The translations under genes and the position numbers were made by a program. DNA of 27,640 nt from Paramacrobiotus richtersi (lineage: Eukaryota; Tardigrada; Eutardigrada; Parachela; Macrobiotidae): contig JAQGAU010000470.1 of NCBI GenBank assembly GCA_034698045.1, forward strand, positions 1 through 27,640. Reading direction: 5' to 3'. Of the stretch, positions 18,961-27,640 are shown in pieces (the stretch's first letter is position 1; the number at the start of each line of letters is the position of its first letter). The notes beneath the pieces were generated by a model. The model did not search any database. It saw nothing but the letters and a program-made list of their open reading frames with translations, and was not told the DNA's origin.

Positions 18961-20215
18961 CTGATGCACATATGCATGAGGATTCTTTTGAACCAGAAGC
19001 AGCCTCAATAATTGTTTTGAACCTGTAATCAAATTTTGCAACGAATTTTAAAAATTCGTTTCAAGAATAAAAAGTTTCTTAGGGCTGAGTTCGGTCAAAA
19101 ACAATCGTCACATACGCATATGTGCATTTATCGTTAACCTAGTTTCAGCCGAGTCGATTCAAAACAAGGGTTGTGGTGGAGGTAAACGTGTTGGCGTTTA
19201 AACTTTCTCAGTAGATCGTTCAACAGGGGAATGTTGCGCCCGAAATGTAGCCACCATTAATTGCAATGATCCAGAGCTTCACTCGAGCGACAATAAAATG
19301 AACTGACAAGAGTCACATGAAAAACAACCAAAAAGCTCGTACAACAACGACGCGTTACTGAACCCCCTTGGGGGCGAACATCGACTCGCGCACCCCAATG
19401 TTCCGGGGCTTAGCAGTAAACTTAGGGTTCAGTTTTTAGCAGTAAACATTTTATCAGACTGATCGGCGAAAGTGCCAACACGAGCAAATAAACTGTTCTT
19501 CCGACCATTTTTAGGATCATCGATAGACACAAATCTGACAACTATACCGTTAGCCTCAATAACTGCGCCCGAAATTCGTTTTGATCATCCGCATCGGTAT
19601 TTCGTCCATCGGAAACAGTACTAAGTCCGGGTGTATGAATGCCAACCGCCCAAACGGAAAATGGCCAGCGCAACGTAGCAAAACTTAACTAGAGCTTGCG
19701 TTGGTTACTGTCATTGAGTTGGTATTGACTGCATGCAGACAAACCATATCAAGTCGCCACGAAATGCCCTCACGAACTGGAAAATGCTAATTAAGCTCCG
19801 CTACTTCACTAAAATGTGCTAGACTACTGAAGAGGGTGCAATGCGTAAGGTGGTAATCCAGAAAACAGCAAAAGCTGGTGTCATAATTATCAACGCGGTA
19901 AAGCAGAGTATGTATTATGTAGTCTGTTTTTTAGCGCAATTTTGCGCGGGGTCACCTAGTGTTGAATAAATACGTAACGTGCAGTAAAATAAATACAACA
20001 TAACAAATAAAATTTAGTAGTGGAGTCATGTGATTAATCAAACATGATGACGGCTTTTCAGATACTTCCAACGGGGACAGTTCATCCCAGCCTCTACATA
20101 TTTCTGGTTTCCATAAGTGGTAGAGGCAAAAGTGTAGCCACCAAGATTATACGAGTTCTGAAAAGAGCTGCTGGATCCAATTTGGTTTGGTAAGTTTCTG
20201 GTAGACCTCTGAGCA
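18961..20215. other. Intergenic with short palindromes
   Basis: ACGAATTTT-A-AAAATTCGT at 19041-19059 is a perfect 19-base palindrome around one base. CCCCCTTGGGGG lies at 19363-19374. TTAGCAGTAAAC occurs twice 26 bases apart (19410 and 19436). No gene is recognised. Confidence 0.45.
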
Positions 20216-20248
20216 TTTATGTGATTGATCAAATTTATGTGATTGATC
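20216..20248 (+). repeat. 15-base tandem repeat
   Basis: TTTATGTGATTGATC occurs twice with a 3-base spacer (20216-20230 and 20234-20248), directly before the 51-base repeat. Confidence 0.7.
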
Positions 20249-20298
20249 GTCCTCAGCGCGAAAACGAACGGCGCAACGGTTAAACTTACATTAGCGGA
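20248..20298 (+). repeat. 51-base direct repeat, copy 1
   Basis: 48 of 51 bases match 20864-20914, 616 bases downstream. The core is CAGCGCGAAAACGAACGGCG. A much weaker likeness appears near 19660-19700. Confidence 0.75.
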
Positions 20299-20690
20299 GC
20301 TAAGGTCTTCTGTAGTACCTGAGTCAATGAATTTTGTTAAGTGTCCGTCATTCGTCGGCCATAAATCTAATTATTGTCCGCAATTCCTCCTATTGAATTG
20401 CTTTTCCACTGCTTAAGGCGAAATTCTGGGTATTGTCATAAGTATCGGCGACACCACAACAACCGCGCACCTGCAAGCTTTATACTAGGCTCCATTACTG
20501 CTTATAACAGCCAGGACATTGACAGAAAATTTCCAGAAATCCGTTGGTGGGCGCAACCTTCGGCTGTTGCGCAAAAGCCGCGAAAAGTTTAAACACATTT
20601 CCTTCTCAAATAATTCAGTCTTTCCTCCAAATTTTTTGAAACTTTCACGCTAAATGCCCATATGTATTATGATCGTTCTGACTAACAATC

Positions 20691-20755
20691 AGCCCGGAGA
20701 TACGTTTCTGAAATTTAAAATTCATTTTAGAATTTCAGAAACATACCTCCGGACT
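20691..20755. repeat. 65-base inverted repeat (large hairpin)
   Basis: AGCCCGGAGATACGTTTCTG on the left is mirrored, with a few mismatches, by the complement of CAGAAACATACCTCCGGACT on the right. The centre AAAATTCATTTT is itself nearly palindromic, so almost all 65 bases can pair. It resembles a short palindromic mobile element. Confidence 0.7.
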
Positions 20756-20775
20756 GAAATCCTCCGGAGTGAAAT
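20746..20775 (+). repeat. 15-base tandem duplication at hairpin edge
   Basis: CCTCCGGACTGAAAT (20746-20760) is followed directly by CCTCCGGAGTGAAAT (20761-20775), one mismatch. The first unit overlaps the right arm of the hairpin. Confidence 0.7.
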
Positions 20776-20863
20776 CTTTTCGGTTCGCAAGGTAAGCCGA
20801 CTTGACGGAACTAGGAGAAAAGGTCATCAATTATTCAGTGCCTATGCAAGTGCATCTGAACGT

Positions 20864-20914
20864 CGTCGTCAGCGCGAAAACGAACGGCGTAAGGGTTAAA
20901 CTTACATTAGCGGA
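20864..20914 (+). repeat. 51-base direct repeat, copy 2
   Basis: Partner of 20248-20298, three mismatches. It ends ten bases before the start of the ORF at 20924. Confidence 0.75.
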
Positions 20915-20923
20915 TGGGAGCGG

Positions 20924-21373
20924 ATGGGACTGGATCCAAACATGCGTAGGAGCACACGTCCTACTACGGAACATGTCAAAAAATTCGATTGTTGTTGTAA
21001 GTTTTTCGTTTCCGATGGAAAATCTTGCATGCGTAGTTTCGATACCGAGGAAAAGTTATATCTGCATCTATTTGCCTCACACAAAGGTTTTGTATGTCAA
21101 AGCGTACAATCTGTAGTGGATAGCTCATATATGAAGGCGGAAAACGATTCTGATTGTTCTGCCGAACTTCGATTTACGAAACTCCTCGTAAATTGTTTTA
21201 AGCCATGCATGCCATTCCACCTTCAGTTCTTCGATGCGATTATCAGAGGAATGATATTATCTTTCTCAATGGAAAACAAAATTATCTATTTTGGGATTGA
21301 AGAGCTGCGCTTTTTGACTAGTTATCATGACGTGCGGGGAAAGCTGGGATTTCAACAGGATTTCCAAAATTAA
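20924..21373 (+). CDS. Unrecognised ORF with C2H2-finger-like segment
   Basis: A 149-residue frame from an ATG. Residues 25-53 fit C-x9-C-x3-F-x5-L-x2-H-x4-H. From the second cysteine on (C35, F39, L45, H48, H53, then K-G-F) the spacing is exactly that of a C2H2 zinc finger, but the first cysteine pair spacing (normally C-x2-4-C) is nine. A cysteine triplet, C23-C25, precedes. The remaining 95 residues show no motif. The gap contains GTAAGT and a TAG 40 bases apart, but removing them would break the frame. It may be a damaged finger gene, a variant finger or chance. Confidence 0.3.
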   Translation: MGLDPNMRRSTRPTTEHVKKFDCCCKFFVSDGKSCMRSFDTEEKLYLHLFASHKGFVCQSVQSVVDSSYMKAENDSDCSAELRFTKLLVNCFKPCMPFHLQFFDAIIRGMILSFSMENKIIYFGIEELRFLTSYHDVRGKLGFQQDFQN

Positions 21374-21903
21374 ACGATTCAGCTGTCTTCCGAAAAATAA
21401 TCTCTTCGGAAGCTACTATTATTCCCTTTTACCACACAACAATATTCGGTGGTCCCGCTAATTTGATTATCATCGTTGGAGCCGGTGGGTAATAAACTTA
21501 TTTTCGCAAATTTTTCTAAAGAGGCCTATTTGACCAACATGAAACACTTCGGTACAGATTTACCAAAATTTTACCCAAATAACACACACCTTATAACATT
21601 ACACATTTTTTACACTTTTCAAATCATACTTTCGATGCACAACTTAATATTTATCAAGACCTTTCTTGTTATTTACTACTTTATTATTTACACACGTATT
21701 GTGGGCTGCGCGCGCCTCGTCGGTAAACAATGACCTGATCACAAAGCAGTTCTTTGCCTGTTATGTGTATTATACGCAATAACGCTACAAATGCGTTGTT
21801 TCGTTCAAAAAATTAGCTGCCATTCAGCCTTTGTTGCGTTTGGTCTTCCTATGGTTTTAGCATTTTTTAAGCTTGCAGTGATAACATTTCACCGTACGTA
21901 CAT
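21374..21903. other. 5' flank of the HP1-like gene
   Basis: AT-rich; an 85-codon hydrophobic frame (21476-21733) looks accidental. Further upstream exons of the HP1-like gene could lie here, but none is recognised. Confidence 0.35.
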
Positions 21904-22664
21904 ATGAGCACAAGGGCCCTGTGTCTGTGGCATATATGGCTAAAGATATGTTTCGCAGATGCGTATAATTTCTGCACTTCGGCTGAAAATTGTCCTCAGT
22001 GGGAAAGATTTTTAGAGGCGCTTATTGTAGCAGATGGCGGAGTAAATGCCGAATTTTATTCGGTCACTAATAACTGGCGCCGCTTAAAAAATCAGATTAC
22101 TGTGAATGTTCAAACGAAAGTTATTGCATTTGAATACGCATGCGGGCTAATTGTAATGTTCCTTATCTCTAAATTTTTTTGGTTCTCCTGCGTACAAAAG
22201 TTTGATCTCACCGAATCTATGTCTCCCACAGCACAAATGTTTATGCTGTTGTATACCGATCTGAAAAAATCTCAAAAAAAGGCGCAACCGTAAAAACCAA
22301 AAACGTTGTTAAGAACGTTCATTCAAGATTGTGGACTAGCACTATTCAAGCATCAGTGGAATATCCGTAATTATTTAGGTATTATGAGAACTGCCTGTTT
22401 TTATATTGTTCACACTTGCTGAGGTCTGCTCTTCGATTTTTAGAAATTGCAGATGCAGTCGGACAATGGGCAAGAAGTCCTCCAGAGAAACTCCTCAAAG
22501 TTGCAACATTCGGCGGAAACCGTTTCTTTCTCGTGAAACACCATGGCTTAGATAATTCCTACAATACTTTCGTGCCGGAAGCATTCCTCCCAAAAACGAT
22601 GATTAACCGTTTTTTGCAAACAAACGTATTGACGATTAAAACTTCACGTGCATTATATTTGTAA
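21904..22664 (+). CDS. HP1-like chromodomain and chromoshadow protein (three exons)
   Basis: Exons 21904-22101, 22201-22289 and 22424-22664 join in frame into 175 residues, the size of heterochromatin protein 1. Intron 1 (99 bases, GTGAAT to a T-rich tract and AAAAG) otherwise reads through as a false membrane helix. Intron 2 (134 bases, GTAAAA to a pyrimidine-rich tract and GAG) removes a stop. Residues 33-87 resemble a chromodomain: W-E-R-F-L-E-A-L-I-V (VEKVLDxRxV), E-F-Y-S-V, then T67-region T-F-D-L-T-E-S-M (TWEPEENL). Residues 107-165 resemble a chromoshadow domain, which dimerises HP1: P-P-E-K-L-L-K-V-A-T-F-G-G-N, F-F-L-V-K-H-H-G-L-D, F-V-P, then P-K-T-M-I-N-R-F-L. A short K/Q-rich hinge (88-95) lies between. 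The cage aromatics of the first domain and the usual WK after LVK are missing, so histone-mark reading is doubtful. The start is uncertain; residues 1-20 are oddly hydrophobic. No search was run. Confidence 0.48.
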
Positions 22665-24435
22665 CAAACCATTTTTGTATCGCACCATCGCTGTGGATGG
22701 GAGATAAAATGCTGGCACGCTTCCGGTCGCTTGCGATTTTGCTCTCGCCGAACCAAGTAAATACACCTACGCGTTCACGTAAACATGTTCAACGAGCATA
22801 GGCATCACCTGCTACCTACTAAACTTAATTTTGCTTAGGCATTTTAAGCGTCAAATCTTATAGCGGTACATATAGGACAACTACAATGCGATGATGTCTA
22901 TAGAATATTGGCCAAAATATCTACGCACTACACGACGTTGTCGCAGAAAATAAAACCAAGAATACAAAATTACGTCTCGCCGTAGTTCCTTACGCAATTA
23001 TCTTCCGGGAGCCACCTGTGGAAATGATTAAAATGGGTAAATGGTTATTTTATGGGTCGGCTGATTATTTTCAGCGAAACCACATTTAAGCGAACCCAAA
23101 AACTCCAGTAAGGGTATGGTGTATCGCCGAAACTATCTTTGCATTTGATAACATTATCTAGGCAAGATCCGGGGATTGATTACGGAAGCGAAGGCACATT
23201 TTGTTTAATCTCTGTATTTACTCGTAGAAGTTTTCTACTGCTGCAGCACGAAAACCGGCTGTACCGCCACTAAAATTAAAAAAACTACATGTTTTGATAT
23301 AGCATTAAAGTACTACCATTAATAGCAGTAAAGTAAAGTATTGGCATTAATAGCTATACTGTGGTACTACTTAATCAACACTGGTAAAGGTACGTACTGC
23401 CTATACATGCCTTTTTGTTGAACATGATTCTAATTAAATTTTTGTTACTTGATTTTGAACAATATTTTCCATTCCATAATAGTTTCGCAGCGCACATGAA
23501 ACATGAACCAGATATACACACGTTATATAAAGTTTTCGATCTAACTTAAATATGTAACATTTTAATCCTACTGCACATTCGCATAACAATGATAACATTT
23601 TTATTTCACTTTTTCCAGTTAAGTATAATATAATAGCAGCATAATTGTATTTACGCCTTGCATTAATTGTAGTATATCTGAAATAAATGCGGTACGAATA
23701 TTCCAATCAACACAATGGACATTGCATTACTCGTAATCGTTCTGCAGCTTATACACTATACATAGTGAATTAGCACAGTAACCACAATTAACTGGAGTAA
23801 CAATATCCAGCATACCCATTTATTTTGCACTATAATATGACGTTATGAACGCATTATATTCCGTTTCATTCTGTCCATCTACGAATGCGATAACTCTTAC
23901 TCAACGAGTATCAACAGGAGAATATTAGACCATGAGCGTTTGCAATTTCCAATTGTCACACCGATTTATAAATCACCAGTTGTACAGACATTTACACCAA
24001 AAAACGCCCGAAAAAAACGAGCCTGTGTGTCGAAACGCAGCCAGGTGTGCGCTGCGCGCCGACACACATAAGTACATCGACGCACATACACATACGAGTT
24101 CGCCTGAACGACGCCGATTTCTGAGCGGAAATTCATTCCACTTTCCGCTGGTTTTGTCTTCCTGCGTGAAGTATTTTTCGTTTTTTTTCCCAGCCAGATA
24201 AATTATCACAATAACCCCAAATTAATCTTGGGTTGGCTGGCAAATAGTCGAACCTCGCATGCTAAAAAAGATTTTTAACAATTAGACATTCGCTTAAATC
24301 AGATTGCCGATTCCGCGATAAAACGATAAAAAACCTCTTGAGCCTGGTTACCCGGCTTTTCAGTAGATTTGAGATAATCGCAGAAGAGGATTTTGAACAG
24401 GCACAACGTAACTTCTTAAAAATACGAGCAGTATA
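22665..24435. other. Intergenic, AT-rich
   Basis: No recognised gene. 23281-23400 holds repeated ATTAATAGC and AAAGTA words. Frames at 23434-23706 (-), 23932-24201 (+) and 24262-24540 (-) have no family features. Confidence 0.45.
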
Positions 24436-24459
24436 CTCACTGCAGTGCTCACTGCAGTG
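24436..24459. repeat. Tandem 12-base palindromic repeat
   Basis: CTCACTGCAGTG occurs twice back to back without mismatch. Each unit contains the perfect palindrome CACTGCAGTG. Confidence 0.8.
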
Positions 24460-26423
24460 ATTTCCATTAGGAAAGGAAGGCAGGAGCACACTGCCTGAAG
24501 ATTTCAAAACATTTCTACCCAATTTAGTCTTCACGCTCACGCTGACAAAGCACTGAGAGGCTTTGATACCTTCCAGCTTCTAATAACATCTAAAGATACG
24601 ATATCCTAGTTCCTCGGTAAACACCGGGAAAAATTCACTACCTCATTAGCCTGGCATTCCGGCTGGCGCCGTGCAAGACACAGCCAAGTAAAACATTATT
24701 CTGATAAAAGACTATTTCTGTGCAATAAAAATGCGCCTTTTGGCACGTAATGTGTGAGTACCCTGTGAATTAGGCAGATAGCCAGCAGACAACTGAAATT
24801 AAAAATAGCCTGGATTCCCGGCTTCAGAGCTATTGTTTAACTGCAAAAAAGTAAGTCATATAAAATATTCAAAAAAAATAAACAGTCAAAGCCCTTGCAG
24901 TGCAGGCTGCCGTGTATGATCTTTCATCCTAATTTATCTCAATTTTTATCTTAGCCAAATTCTGCTGGTACCTGCAGGCAAATCTTCTCCTAACTTGCAA
25001 TAAATCAGTAAGATAATCCGAACACAAGTAATCGGGATAATGCGGCCAAGAACCTGATCGAACTGTCAGCACGCACAAACAAGCGTTTTGTTACTGCTGT
25101 GCTAACAGACAGCCGGGTACACAGGCCAGAATATGATTTCCAAACGTTGACAAATAAAACCACACACAATCAATCGGTTTTAAAGACCAGACAGTAAAAA
25201 TTAAAAATGATTTGTAGGGCTTTCTCTACACAGGAAAACGAAAACTGAGAGAAAAACTGAACTCATTCGGCAGGTTGATGATTTAAATTTGAAATGAATT
25301 TGATTTTGTCGAGTCGCCACGGCTGGTGTCAGTGCTCGTTTCAGACCTGGATAGTTGGACAGTTTAAACGTAAGGCAATGGGGAAACGCACAGGCGATGT
25401 GATAAATCGAGCATGTGCAAACGTGCTAGGAGGGCGGGTTTATCCCGTCACATATAAGGCCCTTATGTGTTCAAGGTAGAAGCCCCGCCTTTGCCTCTAC
25501 AAGTAGCAGCGAAGCGCGGCAAGTCATCGGCCCTTTGTCATTTTCGTAAATGTCTGTACAACTGGTGACTTATAAATTGGTGTGACACTTGGAAACTGCA
25601 AACGCACACGGTCTATTATAACCATTATCGATACATATTGAATTTTCTTCGCTCCATTGCTATCAGAGTGAGCGATATGTAGTATCTTCAATACGTGAGA
25701 ATCCTAATACACTGTGGTTGTTTGATCCGTGTCGATGTGCACACCTAGAAATGCATATAGCGGGAAGTTTCTATGCTCTTCCTTTTTCAGACACACATCG
25801 AAAGTACTTTGCAAAAATTTCCTGATTACCGTACCGAAAAAGGAGGTCTTCCAATAGGAACGATCCGTTTGCACTGCAGGATAAGGTTACACAAAATGTG
25901 TCAGAACACATACGTGGTGAGCATAAAGAGTAATTGCAAGTGGTAGCTGAGATAACTATGTGCTTAAAACGTTTTGACTTTCACAAACAAAAACACTAGT
26001 ACCGTGGCGCTCGCTGTATTTCCTGTAAAGAGCTTTTTGTATCTCATTAACTTACCCTTACGCTACTTTGTCTACAGTTTCAGGCATATTTAGTAATATG
26101 TAATAATACCGTTGATACATCAACTGTACACTTTATATATTAAATAATTGTATAATACAGGAATTTCTGGCAGACCGAAAACGAGCAAGTCGATTATATA
26201 TGTTGTTGCCAACCTGAAATAACTTCATCTGAAATAACTGTGCTGCGAAGCACTATATTAACTTATATAGACCACAAAATAACCATAGTAACAAACTATG
26301 ATTTCCTCTAGCACATAAGCTCGATAATGTCAAACTGAGTTTGTGCACTATCCTGATACACAATACAGAACATCTTTCTTTCCATTCTATTTGAATGCTA
26401 AAAACTAAAATTCCACTTCTAAT
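24460..26423. other. Intergenic, 5' flank of the histone gene
   Basis: No recognised gene. A 61-codon + frame at 25294-25479 contains a GGGCGG word at about 25434 and a near-palindrome, CACATATAAGG-C-CCTTATGTG, at 25449-25469. These could be promoter-like, but they lie 950 bases before the histone start. Confidence 0.4.
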
Positions 26424-27061
26424 ATGCCTAGACAAAAACAGCAGCAACCTACGAGTGCAAAATCCAAACAAGGAGCAGAGAATCCGCAAAAACCTCAGCA
26501 CGCTCATGCATCGCAGTGTAAACGGCAGAAAAAGGTACGACCCCGGAAATATGTGTAACTATATTTCTAACCATATCAGTTAGCCCAAACCTTTCTAGAA
26601 GAAAACACAGCTTCGGAAACGACCTGGCATTCTAGTGATGCGCGACATCCGGTCGTTGCAGAATAACACCGAAACGCTGATTCCGCGAGCGGCATTTGCA
26701 CGATTGGTTCGCGAAATCGCTGGCGACCAAATTAAAGATATTCGTTTTCAGGCTGCTGCCCTACATGCCTTACAAGTAAACAAAGTTGCATCTAGTTAAG
26801 AAATATATTTTATTAATATTCAGTCATCAGTAATTAATCAGTATAATTTACATACATAATACATATTTATACACATAATTAGCATATACTAAACGAATTT
26901 TATTATTTCGCTATTTATAGGAAGCAGCAGAACACTTCTTAGTAGGCTTGTTTGAGGACACCAATCTATTGGCCATACATTTAAGAAGAGTTACGGTGAT
27001 GCCGAGGGACATCTCCTTAGCCCTGCGATGTAAGAATAACAAGGCTACTAAGATTTCATAA
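26424..27061 (+). CDS. Divergent histone H3, probable CenH3 (CENP-A-like)
   Basis: Exons 26424-26534, 26599-26775 and 26921-27061 give 142 residues; all junctions are GT-AG and phase 0. The tail (1-46) is rich in Q and K, with M-P-R-Q-K-Q-Q-Q, and lacks the H3 ARTKQTARKS motif. The fold follows: R45[38 protein letters not shown], then E97[19 protein letters not shown] and R-V-T-V-M-P-R-D-I. The H3 cysteine in LCAIH is L113 and the C-terminus A-L-R-C-K-N-N-K differs from ARRIRGERA, as in centromeric variants. Loop 1 has H3 length, with no CENP-A insertion, so another H3 variant remains possible. The intron after A-L-Q matches, as I recall, the last intron of animal H3.3. Intron 2 has a good TACTAAAC branch point. 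The start is the first ATG after an in-frame TAA at 26406. Confidence 0.85.
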
Positions 27062-27640
27062 AATATTATTATTATCAACGAAAAACCTACTGTCAAGTGA
27101 AATAACGCCAGTTTCACCAGTTACGTTTTTGTTTACTGCAGCGCGTCGAGATTATGGACATCAGAATATGTTGCAACATACGACTACTCGACAGGTCGAT
27201 GAAAGATGGATGTGCATTCGTATAATGAGGAGGCTACACATTATTGTTCTAACTGTTAACGTAACAAATAACTAACCTAGTAAAAAATATTTCTTTGCTA
27301 ATCACCTTTCGCAATTGCACGAATGCCATTCTCTTTATGGGATCGAACGAGTCAGTGATAAAACAATGTTGTTGTTAACTTCAATTTTTTGGAGACAATA
27401 TAATCAGATAAACAATACGCAATCAAAAACCACTACTTTATAATTAGAGTCTTGCTAATCGCAGTTTTCTACGACAATTCATACAAAAATAAGTACCATT
27501 CCACGGGTATCGTACGCACATAAATCCCGGTTATTGTGTTTTCGCAAGTACGTTGTGCGACACTGTGATGTATATGCCAGCTTGGCAACTGTTGCATTTG
27601 TACTAGTACGTTCTCTGGCATTAGAGGTCATAGTTATACT
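27062..27640. other. 3' flank of the histone gene
   Basis: AT-rich; no canonical AATAAA lies close to the stop. A pyrimidine run ending CTGCAG at about 27136-27141 looks like a splice acceptor, but no recognisable exon follows. Confidence 0.4.

Noticed and set aside
21904-22293. Unspliced 129-residue membrane protein
   Set aside because: The hydrophobic stretch coincides with a 99-base in-frame GT-AG intron, and removing it aligns the flanks with a chromodomain.
26911-27117. Minus-strand 68-codon ORF
   Set aside because: It lies opposite exon 3 of the histone gene.
1-27640. Bacterial operons, CRISPR arrays, rRNA genes
   Set aside because: No Shine-Dalgarno-led gene strings, no regularly spaced repeats and no rRNA-like sequence were seen.

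Overview
This window is animal-type nuclear DNA. It is gene-sparse, has short introns (candidates here are about 64-242 bases) and carries many decayed gene fragments; there are no bacterial operons, Shine-Dalgarno sites or CRISPR arrays. The single-exon rhodopsin-class GPCR at 8644-9708 reads like the expanded orphan receptor families of small ecdysozoans, and my best guess is a tardigrade. That guess rests on impression, because no search was run.

Layout. 1-2870 holds no recognisable gene, only one copy of a dispersed repeat (1943-2011). 2880-6100 is a graveyard of fragments on the + strand: pieces resembling the DNA-binding OB folds of replication protein A large subunit (RPA70), pieces resembling the N-terminal half of a UMP-CMP/adenylate-type kinase (including a tandem copy 205 bases apart), and a possible Gag zinc-knuckle remnant. 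6100-8500 is mostly empty apart from a cluster of hairpins at 7942-8020. 8541-9732 is the intact GPCR with a TATA-like box and an AATAAA signal. 9989-13850 contains more of the same fragment families: a repeat shared with 5.1 kb, a kinase remnant at 11.8 kb, and the best-preserved RPA70-like copy at 12.8-13.7 kb. 14-18 kb has only unrecognised open frames, repeats and a C-poor tract. 18.1-18.6 kb has a possible two-exon small membrane protein with an ideal start context. 20.2-21.4 kb has direct and inverted repeats and a finger-like ORF.

The most interesting part is 21.9-27.1 kb. Splicing two short introns out of 21904-22664 gives a 175-residue protein of HP1 size that resembles a chromodomain plus hinge plus chromoshadow domain, with the methyl-lysine cage apparently lost. 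At 26424-27061 a three-exon gene encodes a 142-residue divergent histone H3, probably a centromeric CenH3/CENP-A-like variant. These two chromatin genes lie on the same strand under 4 kb apart. The histone and the GPCR are firm calls; the HP1-like gene and the RPA and kinase remnants are pattern-based and need a search to confirm.
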